This document shows positions 20,516 through 21,742 of a stretch of 21,742 nt of DNA, piece after piece. The translations under genes were made by a program, and so were the position numbers. Source of the DNA: JAZDOH01 sp043798815. Its GTDB lineage: Bacteria; Patescibacteriota; Gracilibacteria; UM-FILTER-43-11. Every line of letters starts with the position of its first letter. Within the stretch, counting starts at the first letter, position 1. The notes below the pieces were generated by a model that searched no databases, was not told the origin of the DNA, and saw only the letters and a list, made by a program, of their open reading frames with translations. The stretch covers positions 1 through 21,742 of the forward strand of contig JAZDOH010000083.1 of NCBI GenBank assembly GCA_043798815.1, read 5' to 3'.

Positions 20516-21742
20516 ATGTTCAAAAAACTCCTCCACAAATTCTCCAAACGCCGCCGTGCTTTGGTTCTTTGGTTCAACGAACTTGGAATCAAAGATGTGC
20601 CATTGGTGGGAGGGAAAAACGCCTCATTGGGGGAAATGGTTCGGTTGCTAAAATCTAAAGGAGTGCGTGTGCCGGACGGATTTGCCATTACGGCGTACGC
20701 GTACCATTACATGCTTGAAAAAGCCGGTTTAAAAGACGACATTCGCAGAGCGATGGCCGGACTGAACGTTAAAAACATACATAGCCTGAAGGCATGCGGA
20801 GAAAAAGTGCGGCACATTATCCTGAATGCCCCTTTTCCGGAAGATTTGAAAAACCTGATACTGGATTCTTACTCCAAAATGGAGGCGATGTACGGCAAAA
20901 ATTGCGACGTGGCCGTGCGCTCCTCCGCCACCGCGGAAGATTTGCCTGATGCTTCGTTTGCGGGCCAACAGGAAACCTATTTGAACATCCGCGGAGCCGA
21001 AGCATTGCTCCACGCCTGTCACAAATGTTTCGCATCGCTTTTCACCGATCGTGCTATTTTTTACCGAGTGAACAAGGGCTTCGATCACTTTGCCATCGGA
21101 CTTTCCATCGGCGTGCAAAAAATGGTACGCTCGGATCTCGCGGCCTCGGGTATCATGTTTTCGATTGATACCGAAACCGGTTTCAAAAACGCTGTGCTCA
21201 TTAACGCTGGCTACGGCCTTGGCGAAAACCTCGTGCAGGGCGCTGTGAATCCAGACGAATACTACGTGTTCAAACCCACGCTCAAACAGGGCTACAAACC
21301 CATTTTAAGAAAAGTGCTGGGTGAAAAACAATTGACGATGACGTACAGCAAACCCGGCAGTGATTCCCCGGTTAAAAACAGTCCAACCCCCTCTGAAAAG
21401 CGCAAAAAATTCAGCATCACCGATGACGAAGTGCTGACACTAGCCAAATGGGCAATGATCATTGAAGATCACTACAAAAAACCCATGGACATGGAATGGG
21501 CGAAGGATGGTAAAACCGGTGAACTTTTCATCGTACAGGCCCGCCCCGAAACCGTGCAGTCTCAACGCGATTATTCGGTGCTGGAAGAGTATCACCTGAA
21601 TAGCAAAGGAAAAGTTCTCGCGTCCGGTTCTCCGGTCGGAAGCAAAATCGGCGCCGGCAATGCCAGCGTGATTTTGAGCTCCAGACAAATCAACGACTTC
21701 AAAAAAGGTGATGTACTCATTACCGAAATGACAGATCCTGAT
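20516..21742 (+). CDS. ppsA: Phosphoenolpyruvate synthase, N-terminal part (cut by window edge)
   Basis: Converts pyruvate and ATP to phosphoenolpyruvate, AMP and phosphate (gluconeogenic direction). The first 409 residues are present and the frame is open to the window end. The N-terminal PPDK/PEPS ATP-grasp domain shows LVGGKNASLGEM, RSSATAEDLPDASFAGQQET, NAGYGLGENLVQGAVNPDEY and MEWAKDGKTGELFIVQARPE. The start of the phosphohistidine domain, VLITEMTDPD, is cut just as it begins; the catalytic histidine is not visible. About 15 basic residues (MFKKLLHKFSKRRRA) precede the usual family start VLWFNEL. A weak promoter (TTTTCA...TATCAT at 20483-20488) lies upstream, and a TTGACA at 20494-20499 has no suitable -10 before the ATG. 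Confidence 0.93.
   Translation, partial: MFKKLLHKFSKRRRALVLWFNELGIKDVPLVGGKNASLGEMVRLLKSKGVRVPDGFAITAYAYHYMLEKAGLKDDIRRAMAGLNVKNIHSLKACGEKVRHIILNAPFPEDLKNLILDSYSKMEAMYGKNCDVAVRSSATAEDLPDASFAGQQETYLNIRGAEALLHACHKCFASLFTDRAIFYRVNKGFDHFAIGLSIGVQKMVRSDLAASGIMFSIDTETGFKNAVLINAGYGLGENLVQGAVNPDEYYVFKPTLKQGYKPILRKVLGEKQLTMTYSKPGSDSPVKNSPTPSEKRKKFSITDDEVLTLAKWAMIIEDHYKKPMDMEWAKDGKTGELFIVQARPETVQSQRDYSVLEEYHLNSKGKVLASGSPVGSKIGAGNASVILSSRQINDFKKGDVLITEMTDPD

Noticed and set aside
20494..20522. TTGACA as -35 box of ppsA
   Set aside because: A correctly spaced -10 would fall inside the start codon region (TGTTCA), so it cannot drive the ATG at 20516; an upstream weak promoter is more likely.

Overview
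The window reads like a chromosomal segment of a Patescibacteria/CPR-type bacterium. This is an inference from gene content: a row of small VirB2/TrbC-like membrane proteins, a four-domain ribosomal protein S1, dense toxin-antitoxin genes and almost no Shine-Dalgarno sites. TGA acts as a normal stop codon (for example in ATGA stop/start overlaps), which argues against the UGA-recoding Gracilibacteria/SR1 lineages. No rRNA, tRNA or CRISPR array was found. Almost all genes lie on the minus strand; only the last two are on the plus strand.

Region 1-3760 (minus) is a tight operon: a leader with two hairpins and a U-tract terminator, a zinc-ribbon/HTH protein, a SAM-dependent methyltransferase, a continuous fusion of a LicC-type nucleotidyltransferase with a MetE-like zinc methyltransferase domain, and methionyl-tRNA synthetase (cut by the window edge). 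The fusion and its setting are the most novel items here. Region 3800-4235 is a hicBA toxin-antitoxin pair. Region 4257-6818 is a five-gene, overlapping cassette of signal-peptide-bearing, two-helix pilin-like proteins behind a strong promoter. Region 6870-8384 holds rmuC behind an orphan HigA antitoxin with its own operator.

Region 8385-8973 has no convincing gene. It carries a candidate structured RNA whose wobble pairs favour the plus strand, followed by a cluster of perfect palindromes. Region 8974-14301 contains a UvrD-type helicase fused to an iron-sulfur RecB/AddB-type nuclease, an unknown 290-residue protein, and rpsA with a clear promoter. Two short GC-rich palindromes are inserted in frame in coding sequence here. 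Region 14298-15759 is an antitoxin-toxin-methyltransferase operon whose promoter overlaps a 14-bp palindrome that also occurs beside hicBA.

Region 15793-16990 is an accessory patch of small unknown genes with terminator-like hairpins and a three-block inverted repeat around a 107-residue gene. RecF follows, with conserved N-terminal residues upstream of the first normal start codon. Divergent from recF are a membrane-anchored M23 peptidase with SLH domains and the start of phosphoenolpyruvate synthase.
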